Below are positions 18,027-27,300 of a DNA stretch of 48,009 bases, piece after piece. How positions within the stretch are numbered: position 1 is the stretch's first letter; the number at the start of each line of letters is the position of its first letter. Under the pieces are notes generated by a model that was not told the origin of the DNA, searched no databases, and was given only the letters and a program-made list of their open reading frames with translations. Location of the stretch: contig JADFXE010000001.1 of assembly GCA_015233705.1 (NCBI GenBank), forward strand, positions 1 to 48,009, read 5' to 3'. This stretch comes from Candidatus Omnitrophota bacterium (GTDB taxonomy: Bacteria > Omnitrophota > Koll11 > Zapsychrales > Fredricksoniimonadaceae). The translations under genes were made by a program, and so were the position numbers.

Positions 18027-18066
18027 GAGTTTTGAATTTTTTTGGAGCCAGAACTTCTATTTTGGC

Positions 18067-18094
18067 TGGACATGAACTTTAAATAGAATACAAT
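18067..18094 (+). promoter_or_regulatory. Predicted promoter of the sulfate transport operon
   Basis: TGGACA (18067-18072) and TACAAT (18089-18094) are 16 nt apart in the gap between the porin and the sulfate-binding protein. An AATATT-C-AATATT palindrome (18103-18115) lies just downstream, ahead of GGAGG, and could be an operator. Confidence 0.45.
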
Positions 18095-18125
18095 TATTCC
18101 TTAATATTCAATATTGGAGGGATTT

Positions 18126-19142
18126 ATGAAAGCAGGCAAGTTCCTTTTTTTTGTGGTAACCATTGTCCTTGGATTGGCAGTCATGCTGCCGGCTTCAGCG
18201 CAAGATAAAGCAACGCTGTTGAATGTGTCGTATGATCCGACGCGCGAGCTGTATCAGGCGTATAACAAGGCATTTGCTGACCATTGGCTCAAGGAGGCTG
18301 GAGTCGAAGTTCAGGTCAACCAGTCGCACGGCGGAAGCGGCAAGCAGGCCCGCGCGGTCATTGACGGCCTGGAGGCAGATGTGGTCACGCTGGCGCTGGC
18401 CTATGATATTGATGCAATCGCGCAGAAGACCAATCTTCTTCCCAAGAATTGGCAGACGCGGCTGCCTCATAACAGCACGCCGTACACCTCGACCATCGTC
18501 TTTCTGGTGCGAAAGGGCAATCCAAAAAACATCAAGGATTGGGATGATCTGATCAAGCCCGGCGTTTCGGTGATTACGCCGAATCCAAAGACTTCCGGCG
18601 GCGCTCGCTGGAATTATCTGGCGGCCTGGGGTTTTGCGCTCAAACATTCGAATAACGACGAGAGCAAGGCCAAAGATTTTGTGGCGTCACTTTTCAAGAA
18701 CGTGCCGGTCCTGGATTCCGGCGCGCGCGGCGCGACCACGACGTTCGTTGAACGCAAGATCGGGGACGTGCTTATTGCCTGGGAGAACGAGGCGTATCTT
18801 GTGGCCAGTCAGCTGGCGCCGGGGGAATACGAGATTGTGACTCCGTCTTTGAGCATCCTGGCGGAGCCTTCAGTGGCCCTGATCGACCGCAACGTTGACC
18901 GCCACGGCACGCGTAAGGTGGCCCAGGCTTATCTGGAATATCTTTATTCTCCCGAAGGGCAGGAGATCGCGGCCAAGAATTACTACCGGCCCCGTTTGCA
19001 GGCGGTCGTGGATAAATATGCTTCGCAATTCCAGAAGGTGGAGCTGATCACGATCGATGAGGTCTTTGGCGGCTGGCAGAAGGCGCAGAAGGCGCATTTT
19101 GCGGATAACGGCACATTTGACCAGATCTATCAAGTGAAATAA
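18126..19142 (+). CDS. sbp: Periplasmic sulfate-binding protein
   Basis: A 338-aa solute-binding protein that delivers sulfate (or thiosulfate) to the CysT-CysW-CysA importer. It has a signal peptide ending PASAQ near residue 26. Family motifs are '[15 protein letters not shown]', '[17 protein letters not shown]' and '[12 protein letters not shown]', which line the anion pocket in Sbp/CysP. The ATG at 18126 follows GGAGG at 18116-18120; an in-frame TTG at 18114 is less likely. Length is normal for the family. A repeat-rich gap separates it from cysT. Confidence 0.94.
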   Translation: MKAGKFLFFVVTIVLGLAVMLPASAQDKATLLNVSYDPTRELYQAYNKAFADHWLKEAGVEVQVNQSHGGSGKQARAVIDGLEADVVTLALAYDIDAIAQKTNLLPKNWQTRLPHNSTPYTSTIVFLVRKGNPKNIKDWDDLIKPGVSVITPNPKTSGGARWNYLAAWGFALKHSNNDESKAKDFVASLFKNVPVLDSGARGATTTFVERKIGDVLIAWENEAYLVASQLAPGEYEIVTPSLSILAEPSVALIDRNVDRHGTRKVAQAYLEYLYSPEGQEIAAKNYYRPRLQAVVDKYASQFQKVELITIDEVFGGWQKAQKAHFADNGTFDQIYQVK

Positions 19143-19143
19143 G

Positions 19144-19221
19144 GAGCTTTCAGCCTTCAGTCATCAGCCGTTAGCTTGTCCTGCTGACTGTTGACTGCTG
19201 ACCGCTGACTGCTGATAAGGC
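19144..19221. repeat. Intergenic CAGC/CTGA-rich hairpin repeat, copy 1
   Basis: Starts right after the sbp stop with AGCTTTCAGCCTTCAGTCATCAGC and continues with GCTGACTGTTGACTGCTGACCGCTGACTGCTGA up to the cysT start. The first half is partly complementary to the second, giving an imperfect stem-loop. Related copies occur in five other gaps of this window. Confidence 0.75.
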
Positions 19222-20058
19222 ATGCAGGGACGGTTCGTCAAAAGAAGCATTTTGCCCGGCTTTTCGCTTTCTCTGGGTTTTACGATTTTTTATCTGAGCC
19301 TTATTGTTTTGATCCCGCTGTCTATGATCTTTCTTAAGACCGCATCGATGGGATTCCCTCAGTTCATTGATGTGATCACGGCTCCGCGTACCATGGCCGC
19401 TTACCGCTTGAGTTTCGGCACTGCGTTCGTGAGCGCTGGTATCAACGCTGTCTTCGGGCTTATTGTGGCCTGGGTTTTGGTCCGGTATTCTTTTCCCGGG
19501 AAAAGGATCGTGGACGCCCTGGTGGACTTCCCGTTGGCTCTTCCGACGGCAGTCGCGGGCATTGCCCTGACCGAACTGTATGCACCGACAGGATGGGTTG
19601 GTCGCTATCTGCAGGCAGTCGGGATCAAGGGCGCGTTCAGCCCTTTCGGCATCACCATTGCCTTGGTCTTCATTGGCCTGCCGTTCGTAGTCCGGACCAT
19701 TCAGCCGGTTCTGGAGGATATTGATCCTCAGATCGAAGAGGCCGCCGCCTCACTGGGCGCCAACCGCTGGCAGACGCTGACCAAGGTCATTCTTCCGGTT
19801 ATATTTCCGGCGCTCTTAACAGGAGCGACGCTGGCCTTTGCCAGGGCCATTGGTGAATATGGCTCGGTCATTTTTATCGCCGGCAACATGCCCATGAAGA
19901 CCGAGATCGCGCCACTTCTGATCATGACCAAACTTGAGCAGTATGATTATACGGGTGCGACGGCCATTGCTATTGGCATGCTGCTCATTTCGTTCTTGCT
20001 TTTAGCTACGGCGAACTTTTTTCAGTGGTTGACGTCGAAGAATTTAGGAAAGGCGTAA
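19222..20058 (+). CDS. cysT: Sulfate ABC transporter permease CysT
   Basis: Inner-membrane permease subunit (also called CysU), 278 aa with six predicted helices. The cytoplasmic EAA loop 'EEAAASLGANRWQTLTKVILPVI' (around residues 172-195) docks the CysA ATPase. 'DFPLALPTAVAGIAL' is typical of CysT. The ATG at 19222 is preceded only by a weak AAGG because the upstream gap is filled by repeat sequence. It pairs with CysW, which follows 9 nt later. Confidence 0.93.
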   Translation: MQGRFVKRSILPGFSLSLGFTIFYLSLIVLIPLSMIFLKTASMGFPQFIDVITAPRTMAAYRLSFGTAFVSAGINAVFGLIVAWVLVRYSFPGKRIVDALVDFPLALPTAVAGIALTELYAPTGWVGRYLQAVGIKGAFSPFGITIALVFIGLPFVVRTIQPVLEDIDPQIEEAAASLGANRWQTLTKVILPVIFPALLTGATLAFARAIGEYGSVIFIAGNMPMKTEIAPLLIMTKLEQYDYTGATAIAIGMLLISFLLLATANFFQWLTSKNLGKA

Positions 20059-20067
20059 AGGGATCTC

Positions 20068-20895
20068 ATGAGCGCGCGGACAGAACCCAGGATCATAAGA
20101 TATCTGCTGATCGCGATCGCGTTGGCATTTTTTGGCCTTTTTTTGGTCTTGCCTTTGGTCTGCGTTTTTCAGAATGCTTTCTCCAAAGGATGTATGTTCT
20201 ATCTGAAGACTCTCCAGCATCCGGACGCGCTGGCGGCCATGAAGATGACTTTGTTTGCCGCGGCCGTGGCGGTTCCCTTGAATCTGGTCTTTGGTGTGGC
20301 CGCGTCCTGGGCCATTGCCAAGTTTGATTTTAAGGGCAAGGGACTCCTGTTGTCGCTTATTGATCTTCCGCTGTCAGTCTCGCCGGTGATCGCGGGGCTT
20401 ATTTTTATTCTGCTTTTCGGGGCGCAGGGATATTGGGGCCCCTGGCTGATTGAACACAATATCCGGATCGTTTTCGCTGTGCCCGGGATCATCCTGGCGA
20501 CCATCTTTGTCACTTTTCCTATGGTGGCCCGCGAGCTTATTCCGATCATGAAGTCGCAGGGGAATGAAGAAGAGGAGGCAGCCCTGACATTGGGTGCCAG
20601 CGGATGGAAGACGTTCTGGATGGTCTCGGTGCCCAACATGCGCTGGGGGATTTTGTACGGCATCATTTTGTGTAATGCGCGTGCTATGGGTGAGTTCGGC
20701 GCGGTCTCGGTCGTGTCTGGCCATATCCGCGGACTGACCAATACCCTGCCGCTTCACGTCGAGATTCTGTACAATGAATACCAGTCGGCCGCAGCGTTCG
20801 CGGCTGCGTCGGTTTTGGCACTGTTGGCCATTATCACCCTGATCGCCAAAAGCGCGCTTGAGACAACCATCCGCAAAGGACAGCGGCCGGATTGA
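20068..20895 (+). CDS. cysW: Sulfate ABC transporter permease CysW
   Basis: Second permease of the sulfate importer, 275 aa with six membrane helices. The EAA loop is 'EEEAALTLGASGWKTFWMVSVPNM'. The CysW hallmark region 'AMGEFGAVSVVSGHIRGLTNTLPLHVEILYNEYQ' lies at about 207-240. It sits directly between cysT and cysA in a compact operon. Confidence 0.93.
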   Translation: MSARTEPRIIRYLLIAIALAFFGLFLVLPLVCVFQNAFSKGCMFYLKTLQHPDALAAMKMTLFAAAVAVPLNLVFGVAASWAIAKFDFKGKGLLLSLIDLPLSVSPVIAGLIFILLFGAQGYWGPWLIEHNIRIVFAVPGIILATIFVTFPMVARELIPIMKSQGNEEEEAALTLGASGWKTFWMVSVPNMRWGILYGIILCNARAMGEFGAVSVVSGHIRGLTNTLPLHVEILYNEYQSAAAFAAASVLALLAIITLIAKSALETTIRKGQRPD

Positions 20896-20915
20896 ACGGA
20901 TGAGGAGTCAAGATC

Positions 20916-21983
20916 ATGAGTATTGAATTAAAACATGTTCACAAGAAATTCGGCAATTTTAAAGCTTTGGATGATGTGACCCTTAAGGTCCAGGATGGGG
21001 AGCTGCTGGCCCTTCTGGGTCCGTCTGGGTCTGGGAAGACGACACTGCTGCGCGTTGTCGCTGGTCTTGATTTCTTTGACCAGGGACAGGTTCTTTTCAG
21101 CGGGCAGGATGCGCAGAACCAGAAGGCCCGTGAGCGCGGGGTCGGATTTGTTTTCCAGCATTATGCTCTTTTTCGGCACATGACGGTCTTTGACAATATC
21201 GCTTTTGGTCTCAATGTTCAGCCGCCGAAAATAAGGCCTTCCCGCGAGGTCATCCGGGCCAAGGTCATGGAATTGCTGCAGCTGGTTCAGCTTGAGTGGT
21301 TGGCGGAGCGTTATCCGTGGCAGTTATCCGGCGGGCAGAGGCAGAGGATCGCGCTGGCCAGGGCCCTGGCCGTTCGTCCCAAGGTCCTTCTTCTGGATGA
21401 GCCCTTCGGTTCGCTCGATGCCCAGGTGAGAAAAGAACTGCGCGCCTGGCTGAGACGTTTTCACGATGAGTTTCATATCACCACCATCTTTGTGACGCAT
21501 GACCAGGAAGAGGCGCTGGAGGTTGCGGACCGGATCGTGGTCATGAATAAAGGCCGGATCGAGCAGGCCGGGACGCCGGAGGAGGTTTATCATAATCCGG
21601 TCAATGCGTTTGTTTTAAGCTTCCTTGGGAATGTGAATTTCTTTCATTGCCGTCTTGAAGAGGGGAAGGCGGTCATTGGTGGCACGGCCCTGGAGGTCCC
21701 GGGATTGTCCGTCGATAAACCGCAGCCGGCCAAGTTGTATGTGCGTCCCAACCAGTTCAAGCTTTCCCGGGTCTTTACAGGATCTGCGTTGAAGGCTGTT
21801 GTTGAGTATGTGAATCCCGCCGGAACGATCGTCAAGGTCAACTTAAAGACCGAATCAGGCGAGCGGATCCACGTTGAGATCACGCAGGAAGAATTGAAAG
21901 AACTCAAACTCAAAAAGCTGGAGAAAGTTTACGTCAGTCTCAAGGACGTCTCTTATTCGGAATATGTCAAAGACCCTTCTTAA
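20916..21983 (+). CDS. cysA: Sulfate ABC transporter ATPase CysA
   Basis: A 355-aa ATP-binding subunit. Walker [10 protein letters not shown] is at residues 35-43, the ABC signature LSGGQ at 137-141, Walker B '[12 protein letters not shown]' follows and the switch His is in 'VTHDQEEA'. The last about 110 residues form a TOBE-type regulatory domain, as in CysA. The end overlaps the next gene by 20 nt, so the transporter and the CHASE2 phosphatase may be co-expressed. Confidence 0.94.
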   Translation: MSIELKHVHKKFGNFKALDDVTLKVQDGELLALLGPSGSGKTTLLRVVAGLDFFDQGQVLFSGQDAQNQKARERGVGFVFQHYALFRHMTVFDNIAFGLNVQPPKIRPSREVIRAKVMELLQLVQLEWLAERYPWQLSGGQRQRIALARALAVRPKVLLLDEPFGSLDAQVRKELRAWLRRFHDEFHITTIFVTHDQEEALEVADRIVVMNKGRIEQAGTPEEVYHNPVNAFVLSFLGNVNFFHCRLEEGKAVIGGTALEVPGLSVDKPQPAKLYVRPNQFKLSRVFTGSALKAVVEYVNPAGTIVKVNLKTESGERIHVEITQEELKELKLKKLEKVYVSLKDVSYSEYVKDPS

Positions 21984-23841
21984 GAGTGTATTAGGCGCTC
22001 TGGCCATCCTGGGGACGGCGGCGCTTCTTGTCGGCGGTTCCTGGTTCCATGTCTTTGAAAAGAATGAACTGGACTCGCTTGACCTCAGGTTCCGTCTGCG
22101 TCCGGCGATCGCCAGGACCGACAAGGTCGTTATCGTCGAGATCGATAATGACACGATCAGGAAGCTCGGCCAATTTCCGTTCCATCGCGGTTATCACGCC
22201 AAGCTGATCGACGCCCTTTCTGCCGCCGGTGCCAAGGCTGTTGTGTTTGATATCTTTTTCAGTGAGCCCCGCAGCGGCGACAAGGACCTTCTGGATGCCA
22301 TGCGCGCGGCCGGAAATGTCTACTTGCCGTATGTTTTTGAGCTGGGTCGAGAGAACGGCCGCGAGGCGGCGCGCGCCGTTAAGTATTCCGCAGGGAATCT
22401 GCCGGAATTCGTGAGTGCGGCCAAAGGCACCGGTTATATCAATGTCATGGCTGATGCCGACGGGAAGTTCCGAAGGCTTCCACCGTATATCCAGTATGAA
22501 GGGCAGAGTTATCCGGCTATTTCTTTTCTGGTCAGTGGCGACTATCTGGGAGCTGACCTGCGCAAACGGAAAGTCCCTCTTGATGAGAATGGCGATCTGA
22601 TCGTCAACTTCGCCGGGAAATGGACGGATTCGTTCCGGCATTATTCCTTCGGCGACATCCTGCAGTCTTCCGAGGCGCAGGCGCGGGGGAAGAAGGCGCT
22701 CCTGGACCTCGGTATCTTCAAAGACAGGATCTGTCTGGTCGGTTATACGGCCGACGGCACGACCGACCTTCATCCTAGCCCGCTGGAGCCGCTTTATCCA
22801 TCTATCGGGATCCACGCGGACGTCATCAATTCTGTGCTGCACAAGAAGTTCATCACCAGGGCCGCGCGGTGGGTCAATCTTGTTATCCTGCTGGGATTGT
22901 CTTTTCTGATCCTGGTTTGTGCGCTTAAGGCCACGCCTCTTCAGGCGTTCGGGATCCTGGTCGAGATCAACGCTGTCTTTGCGCTTGTTGCGGTCATGCT
23001 TTTTAACCGGTTGGGCATCTGGATCGATGGTTTTTATCCATTTTTGGTCATGGTTTTGCTTTACCTTTTGTGTACCCTGTATCGATCCATTCTTCATTTT
23101 CGGGAAAGGATCACGTTGGAAAGTGAGCTCAAGATCGCCCGGCAGATCCAGGAAAGCTTTGTGCCCAAGGTTTTGCCCGAGATCAAGGGCTTTGATATCG
23201 CAGCCACCATGCTCACGGCCCGGGAGGTCGGCGGCGACCTTTACAATGTCATCAAGTTCAATGAGGACAAGGTTGGGGTCATGGCTGGAGACGTCATGGG
23301 CAAGGGGATACCGGCCAGCCTTTTTATGGCCATGGCCGCAAGTTCCTTCAAGTTCTTTGCCAAGCCAGAACTTCAGCCGGAGCAGACATTGTTTGCGCTG
23401 AATGAGAAGATCATTCAGGAAACTCCGTCGTATCGTTTCGTGACGCTTTATTATTCTGTGTTCGGCCTCAAGAGCCGCACCATGTTTTACGCCAATGGCG
23501 GTCACCTGCCGGTCCTTTATCTGGCCCGCGATCAGAAGGCCGTTGCTTTGGATGTTGATGAAGGCCTGCCCGTGGGCATGATGTCCGGCCCGTATTCAGG
23601 CCGGCAGATAAAATTTGACCGCGGGGACATCTTTATTTATTATACGGACGGCATAATTGAGGCTGTGAACGCGAAAAAGGAAATGTACGGCGTTGAGCGG
23701 CTGTCGGCCTTCGTAGAAAATAACCGCAGCCTTACGGCGCAGGAATTGTGCGACGGGATCGTCCGGGATGTGATGCTTTTTCTGGGCAAGCGCGATCAGC
23801 AGGATGACATTACGCTTGTTGTGATGAAATTTCGGGATTGA
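21964..23841 (+). CDS. CHASE2 sensor with SpoIIE/RsbU-type PP2C phosphatase
   Basis: A 625-aa membrane sensor-phosphatase. It has an N-terminal helix (about 7-27), an extracytoplasmic CHASE2 domain (about 30-290), three helices (about 303-322, 329-348, 354-374), then a PP2C/SpoIIE domain (about 395-625). Metal-binding Asp motifs '[10 protein letters not shown]', '[11 protein letters not shown]' and the final '[12 protein letters not shown]' are intact, so the phosphatase should be active. Such enzymes dephosphorylate STAS antagonists in partner switching. An RsbW-like kinase and a STAS protein follow immediately. It overlaps cysA by 20 nt. Confidence 0.88.
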   Translation: MSKTLLKSVLGALAILGTAALLVGGSWFHVFEKNELDSLDLRFRLRPAIARTDKVVIVEIDNDTIRKLGQFPFHRGYHAKLIDALSAAGAKAVVFDIFFSEPRSGDKDLLDAMRAAGNVYLPYVFELGRENGREAARAVKYSAGNLPEFVSAAKGTGYINVMADADGKFRRLPPYIQYEGQSYPAISFLVSGDYLGADLRKRKVPLDENGDLIVNFAGKWTDSFRHYSFGDILQSSEAQARGKKALLDLGIFKDRICLVGYTADGTTDLHPSPLEPLYPSIGIHADVINSVLHKKFITRAARWVNLVILLGLSFLILVCALKATPLQAFGILVEINAVFALVAVMLFNRLGIWIDGFYPFLVMVLLYLLCTLYRSILHFRERITLESELKIARQIQESFVPKVLPEIKGFDIAATMLTAREVGGDLYNVIKFNEDKVGVMAGDVMGKGIPASLFMAMAASSFKFFAKPELQPEQTLFALNEKIIQETPSYRFVTLYYSVFGLKSRTMFYANGGHLPVLYLARDQKAVALDVDEGLPVGMMSGPYSGRQIKFDRGDIFIYYTDGIIEAVNAKKEMYGVERLSAFVENNRSLTAQELCDGIVRDVMLFLGKRDQQDDITLVVMKFRD

Positions 23842-23854
23842 TAAAGGATCTTTC

Positions 23855-24274
23855 ATGAGCATAAAGACGATCGCTGATGAGCGTATTCTTTCCAGGCTTG
23901 ATCTGGTGTCCAAGTTTGTAGACGTGCTCATTTTGAAAATGGAAACTTTACGGTTGGATGAGGAGATTGTCTTTGGCATCAAGCTCTGCCTTCATGAGGC
24001 CGTGGTCAATGCTGTCAGGCACGGCAATAAAGAGAAGCATGATCTGTCCGTTCGCGTGGTGATCAAGACGGAGGGAAAGAAGATCACGCTGGATGTGACC
24101 GATCAGGGCAGGGGATTTGATTTCAGCCAGATCCCGAACCCGACCACCGAGGAGAATATCGGCCGGTTCCACGGCCGGGGGATCTATTTGATGAAGAGCA
24201 TGATGGATCGGGTGACATTCTTAAACGAAGGCCGGACCGTTCGGATGACCAAGGTTCTTAAAGGAGGACGCTGA
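23855..24274 (+). CDS. RsbW-like serine kinase / anti-sigma factor
   Basis: A 139-aa GHKL ATPase of the RsbW/SpoIIAB type, which phosphorylates STAS antagonists or binds a sigma factor. The N box is 'LHEAVVNAVRHGNK', G1 is 'VTDQGRGFD' and G2 is 'GRFHGRGIYLMKS'. The size is typical. It sits between the phosphatase and the STAS gene, and its final A overlaps the STAS start by one base, completing a phosphatase-kinase-antagonist trio. No sigma factor is encoded nearby, so the output is unknown. Confidence 0.88.
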   Translation: MSIKTIADERILSRLDLVSKFVDVLILKMETLRLDEEIVFGIKLCLHEAVVNAVRHGNKEKHDLSVRVVIKTEGKKITLDVTDQGRGFDFSQIPNPTTEENIGRFHGRGIYLMKSMMDRVTFLNEGRTVRMTKVLKGGR

Positions 24275-24606
24275 TGGATATCAAGATCGAAAAGATCAAT
24301 GATGTTGCGCTCGTGATATTGGCCGGCGAGCTGAACATGGACAACTCCAATACCTTGCGGGAGGCTTTTAAGAAGATATTAAAAGAGATGACGGCCAAGG
24401 TCCTGGTGGATTTTGAGAAGGTGTCTTTTATTGACAGCTCCGGCATCGCGACGCTGATCGAGATGTTCCAGAACCTGCAGAAGATCAAGGGCCGCCTGTG
24501 CCTGTGCCGGGTCAATAAGAAGATCGTTGGCGTATTCGAGATCACGAAGGTCCACAAACTGTTTACCATGTGCGAAAGCCGTGAGGATGCTTTAGGGAGT
24601 TTCTAA
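24274..24606 (+). CDS. STAS-domain anti-sigma factor antagonist
   Basis: A 110-aa single STAS domain. 'FIDSSGIATLIE' contains the Ser that is normally phosphorylated by the RsbW-type kinase. It is a clear paralogue of the STAS gene at 26965, sharing 'KILKE', 'FIDSSGIA', 'LCLC' and 'VFEITKV'. It lies one base from the kinase gene and one base before mlaE, so it may act as partner-switch antagonist, as an MlaB-like subunit of the lipid transporter, or both. Confidence 0.87.
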   Translation: MDIKIEKINDVALVILAGELNMDNSNTLREAFKKILKEMTAKVLVDFEKVSFIDSSGIATLIEMFQNLQKIKGRLCLCRVNKKIVGVFEITKVHKLFTMCESREDALGSF

Positions 24607-24607
24607 G

Positions 24608-25429
24608 ATGGCAGAAGAGCGAGGGGTTTCCCTCTTTAAGAAAGCGGAAGCGATCGGCACTCTTGTTATCGACAGCTGGAGTGTGGCTCTGGAAGGCCTG
24701 CGCCTTTTTTTCGAGACGCTGTATTGGATCTTTGTCGGTCCGTTTCGGGGCAAGCCTGTTGATGGGAAGACTCTTTTCCAGCAGATGGTCTTTATGGGCT
24801 ATGAATCGATCCGGATCGTTTTCTTCGTCACGTTCTTTACCGGCATTGTTCTGGCCATGCAGTCGGCCCATCAGTTGAGCAAGATGGGCGGGACCATCTA
24901 TGTTGCCAGCCTGGTAACGATCTCCTTGTGTCGCGAGCTGGGACCGGTCCTGACCGCCCTGGTCCTGGCCGGTCGTGTCGGCGCGTCGATTACCGCCGAG
25001 ATTGGTTCCATGAAAGTCAATGAGCAGATCGAGGCCCTGGAGACCATGGGGATCAATCCGGTTCGCTACTTAGTTGCGCCCAAGTTTCTGGCGCTGTTGT
25101 TCATGCTGCCGATCCTGACGATCGTGGGCGATGCCTCGGGCATGTTCGGCGGTTACATGATCGGTGTTTATAATTTGAAGATCAACGCCGGGCTTTACGT
25201 CCAGACAGCATTCAAATTCTTGACGGTCAAGGATGTTTACACCGGTCTTTCCAAGAGCCTGATTTTTGCTGTCATTATCACTATGGTGGGGGTTTATCAG
25301 GGGCTTAAGACCAATGGCGGGGCGGTCGGGGTCGGCCGAGCCACCACGATCAGCGTGGTTAGCAGCTTTATTCTGATCATCCTGGCGGACTGTGTTGTGA
25401 CTGGAATTTATTTCTTTGTGAAGATGTGA
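24608..25429 (+). CDS. mlaE: MlaE-type lipid ABC transporter permease
   Basis: A 273-aa permease of the MlaE/YrbE family that moves phospholipid between inner and outer membrane. It has an amphipathic N-terminus and five or so membrane helices. The family signature 'LCRELGPVLTALVLAGRVGASITAEIG' lies near residues 98-125, and the EQIEALETMGINP coupling segment follows. It heads an mlaE-mlaF-mlaD set with 1-18 nt spacing and is flanked on both sides by STAS genes. Confidence 0.93.
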   Translation: MAEERGVSLFKKAEAIGTLVIDSWSVALEGLRLFFETLYWIFVGPFRGKPVDGKTLFQQMVFMGYESIRIVFFVTFFTGIVLAMQSAHQLSKMGGTIYVASLVTISLCRELGPVLTALVLAGRVGASITAEIGSMKVNEQIEALETMGINPVRYLVAPKFLALLFMLPILTIVGDASGMFGGYMIGVYNLKINAGLYVQTAFKFLTVKDVYTGLSKSLIFAVIITMVGVYQGLKTNGGAVGVGRATTISVVSSFILIILADCVVTGIYFFVKM

Positions 25430-25430
25430 T

Positions 25431-26198
25431 ATGCCTGATTCATCGGATAACATTCTTTCTGTTCGCCAGATCTCCAAGGTCTACAATGGACGCCAGGTGC
25501 TGGAGAACGTGTCCTTTGATGTGCGCCGGGGCGAGGTTTTTGTCATCATGGGCGGTTCCGGCTGCGGCAAGAGCACCATGATGAGGATCATGGCAGGCGG
25601 CGTGTTGCCGACTTCCGGACAGATCCTGTTTAACGGGCAGGACCTGAGCGCGGTCAAGGGGGATGCGCGGGAGAAGATCCGCCGGCGTTTCGGTATGAGT
25701 TTTCAGTCTGCCGCGCTTCTGGATTACCTGACCGTTGAGGAAAATGTCTGCCTGCCGATCAAGGAGCACACCAAGCTTGATCCGCATATCATCAGCATCA
25801 TGGCGCAGACAAAACTGAACCTGGTCGGCCTGCAGGGGTTCGCGAAGTTCCTGCCGAACGAGCTTTCCGGCGGTATGCGTAAGCGCGCCGGCCTGGCCCG
25901 GGCGATCGCCATGGACCCGGAGATCGTTTTTTATGATGAGCCGACAGCGGGCCTGGACCCGGTCGTTTGCGCGGTGGTGGATCAGCTGATCCTGGACTTG
26001 ACGAAGAAGCTCCAGATCACCTCGATCGTGGTGACGCATAATATGGAAAGCGTCTTTCGCATCGCTGACCGCGTGGCCATGCTTTATCAGGGCAAGCTGC
26101 TTCAGGTTGGAACGGCGCAGGAGATCAAGAATACGGCCAACCCGGTTGTCCAGCAGTTCATTCGCGGGGAGATCGAGGGGCCGATCCAGATGTCGTAA
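25431..26198 (+). CDS. mlaF: MlaF-type lipid ABC transporter ATPase
   Basis: A 255-aa ATPase. Walker A GGSGCGKST is at residues 41-49, the signature is LSGGMRKRAG (the Met variant typical of MlaF), Walker B is 'IVFYDEPTAGLDP' and the switch is 'VTHNMES'. It powers MlaE and probably contacts one of the STAS (MlaB-like) proteins. It begins one base after mlaE. Confidence 0.94.
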   Translation: MPDSSDNILSVRQISKVYNGRQVLENVSFDVRRGEVFVIMGGSGCGKSTMMRIMAGGVLPTSGQILFNGQDLSAVKGDAREKIRRRFGMSFQSAALLDYLTVEENVCLPIKEHTKLDPHIISIMAQTKLNLVGLQGFAKFLPNELSGGMRKRAGLARAIAMDPEIVFYDEPTAGLDPVVCAVVDQLILDLTKKLQITSIVVTHNMESVFRIADRVAMLYQGKLLQVGTAQEIKNTANPVVQQFIRGEIEGPIQMS

Positions 26199-26216
26199 TA
26201 AACAAGAGGAAGGGAT

Positions 26217-26948
26217 ATGCAACTGAACAATGAGACAAAGATCGGTTTAATGGTCATCGCGGGTGCGATCATTTTGCTGGGCATCACGGTCAAGGCCGGG
26301 AATTTTACTCTGAAGAAAGACGGCTACCGGATCGCAGCGACCTTTAATGATATTGACGGCGTCAGTAAGAATTCGCCGGTCATGCTCAATGGCCTGGAGG
26401 TCGGGGTGGTTGAGAACATCCAGATCAAGTACGGCGATGACCAGACGGTCATGGAGCTGACGTTGTGGCTGAACAACACGGCCAAGCTGAAGCAAGGCGC
26501 CAAGGCGATCATCAAGAACCTGGGGTTTATGGGTGAGAAGTATATCGCCCTGACCGCCGGAGACCCGCACGCGGCGTATCTTCAGCCCGGGGCCACGCTT
26601 CAGGGTCAGCCACCGGCGGACATCAATCAGCTTATGAGTGACGGGCATGAGCTCTTGGGCAAGGCTAATGACATTGTGACCAACATTGATCAACGCCTGA
26701 AGACCAATGAAAAGAACATTGACGACACTTTGGCCAATCTGAATGTGACCATGACGCATATGTCGTCTCTGACCCAGCATCTGGACAAGATCGTGGGCGC
26801 CAATGAATCCAATATCAATAACATTCTGGCGAATGTCAATGCCGTGTCGTTTAATCTTAAGGATGCGTCATCCAACCTGGATGATATGTCGGCAGATCTG
26901 AAGAAAAATCCCTGGAAATTGTTCTTTCGTGCTAAGGAAAAGCACTGA
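26217..26948 (+). CDS. mlaD: MlaD-like MCE-domain lipid-binding protein
   Basis: A 243-aa protein with one N-terminal transmembrane helix (about 8-26) and an MCE domain (about 38-120, with 'VMLNGLEVGVVENI' and 'GFMGEKYIAL'). A long helical tail rich in Asn and Asp follows. MlaD forms hexameric rings that carry phospholipids in the periplasm on top of MlaE. The ATG follows AGAGGAAGGG. Confidence 0.92.
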   Translation: MQLNNETKIGLMVIAGAIILLGITVKAGNFTLKKDGYRIAATFNDIDGVSKNSPVMLNGLEVGVVENIQIKYGDDQTVMELTLWLNNTAKLKQGAKAIIKNLGFMGEKYIALTAGDPHAAYLQPGATLQGQPPADINQLMSDGHELLGKANDIVTNIDQRLKTNEKNIDDTLANLNVTMTHMSSLTQHLDKIVGANESNINNILANVNAVSFNLKDASSNLDDMSADLKKNPWKLFFRAKEKH

Positions 26949-26964
26949 GGCAGGAGGCCGTTAA

Positions 26965-27300
26965 GTGGATATCGCGCTGGAAAAGATCAATGATATTACG
27001 CTCGTGTCGCTCAAGGGCGAACTTAATATGGAGAACACCCACCGCTTGCGGGGGACGTTCAAGAAGATATTAAAAGAGAAGAAGGCCAAGGTCCTGATCG
27101 ACTTTGACGATGTGCCTTTCATTGATAGCTCCGGGATCGCTCTTCTGATCGAGATCGTCCAGAGTTTCGGCAAGGCCAACGGGCGCATGTGCCTGTGCCA
27201 TATTAACAGCAAGATCCTGTCTGTCTTTGAGATCACCAAGGTCAGCAAATTGTTCGGCATTTATGACAGCCATGAAGAGGCGTTAAGGAGCCTGGCATGA
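26965..27300 (+). CDS. Second STAS-domain protein (MlaB-like)
   Basis: A 111-aa STAS domain starting with GTG at 26965, behind AGGAGG. 'FIDSSGIALLIEI' keeps the phosphorylatable Ser. It is a paralogue of the STAS gene at 24274. Its place after mlaD fits MlaB, the STAS subunit of the Mla complex. Kinase control by the nearby RsbW-like protein is possible because the Ser is retained. It overlaps the next gene by 4 nt. Confidence 0.85.
   Translation: MDIALEKINDITLVSLKGELNMENTHRLRGTFKKILKEKKAKVLIDFDDVPFIDSSGIALLIEIVQSFGKANGRMCLCHINSKILSVFEITKVSKLFGIYDSHEEALRSLA

Noticed and set aside
21991..23505. 504-aa open frame on the minus strand
   Set aside because: Opposite the CHASE2-SpoIIE gene, whose catalytic motifs are intact. 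The minus frame has no recognisable domain.
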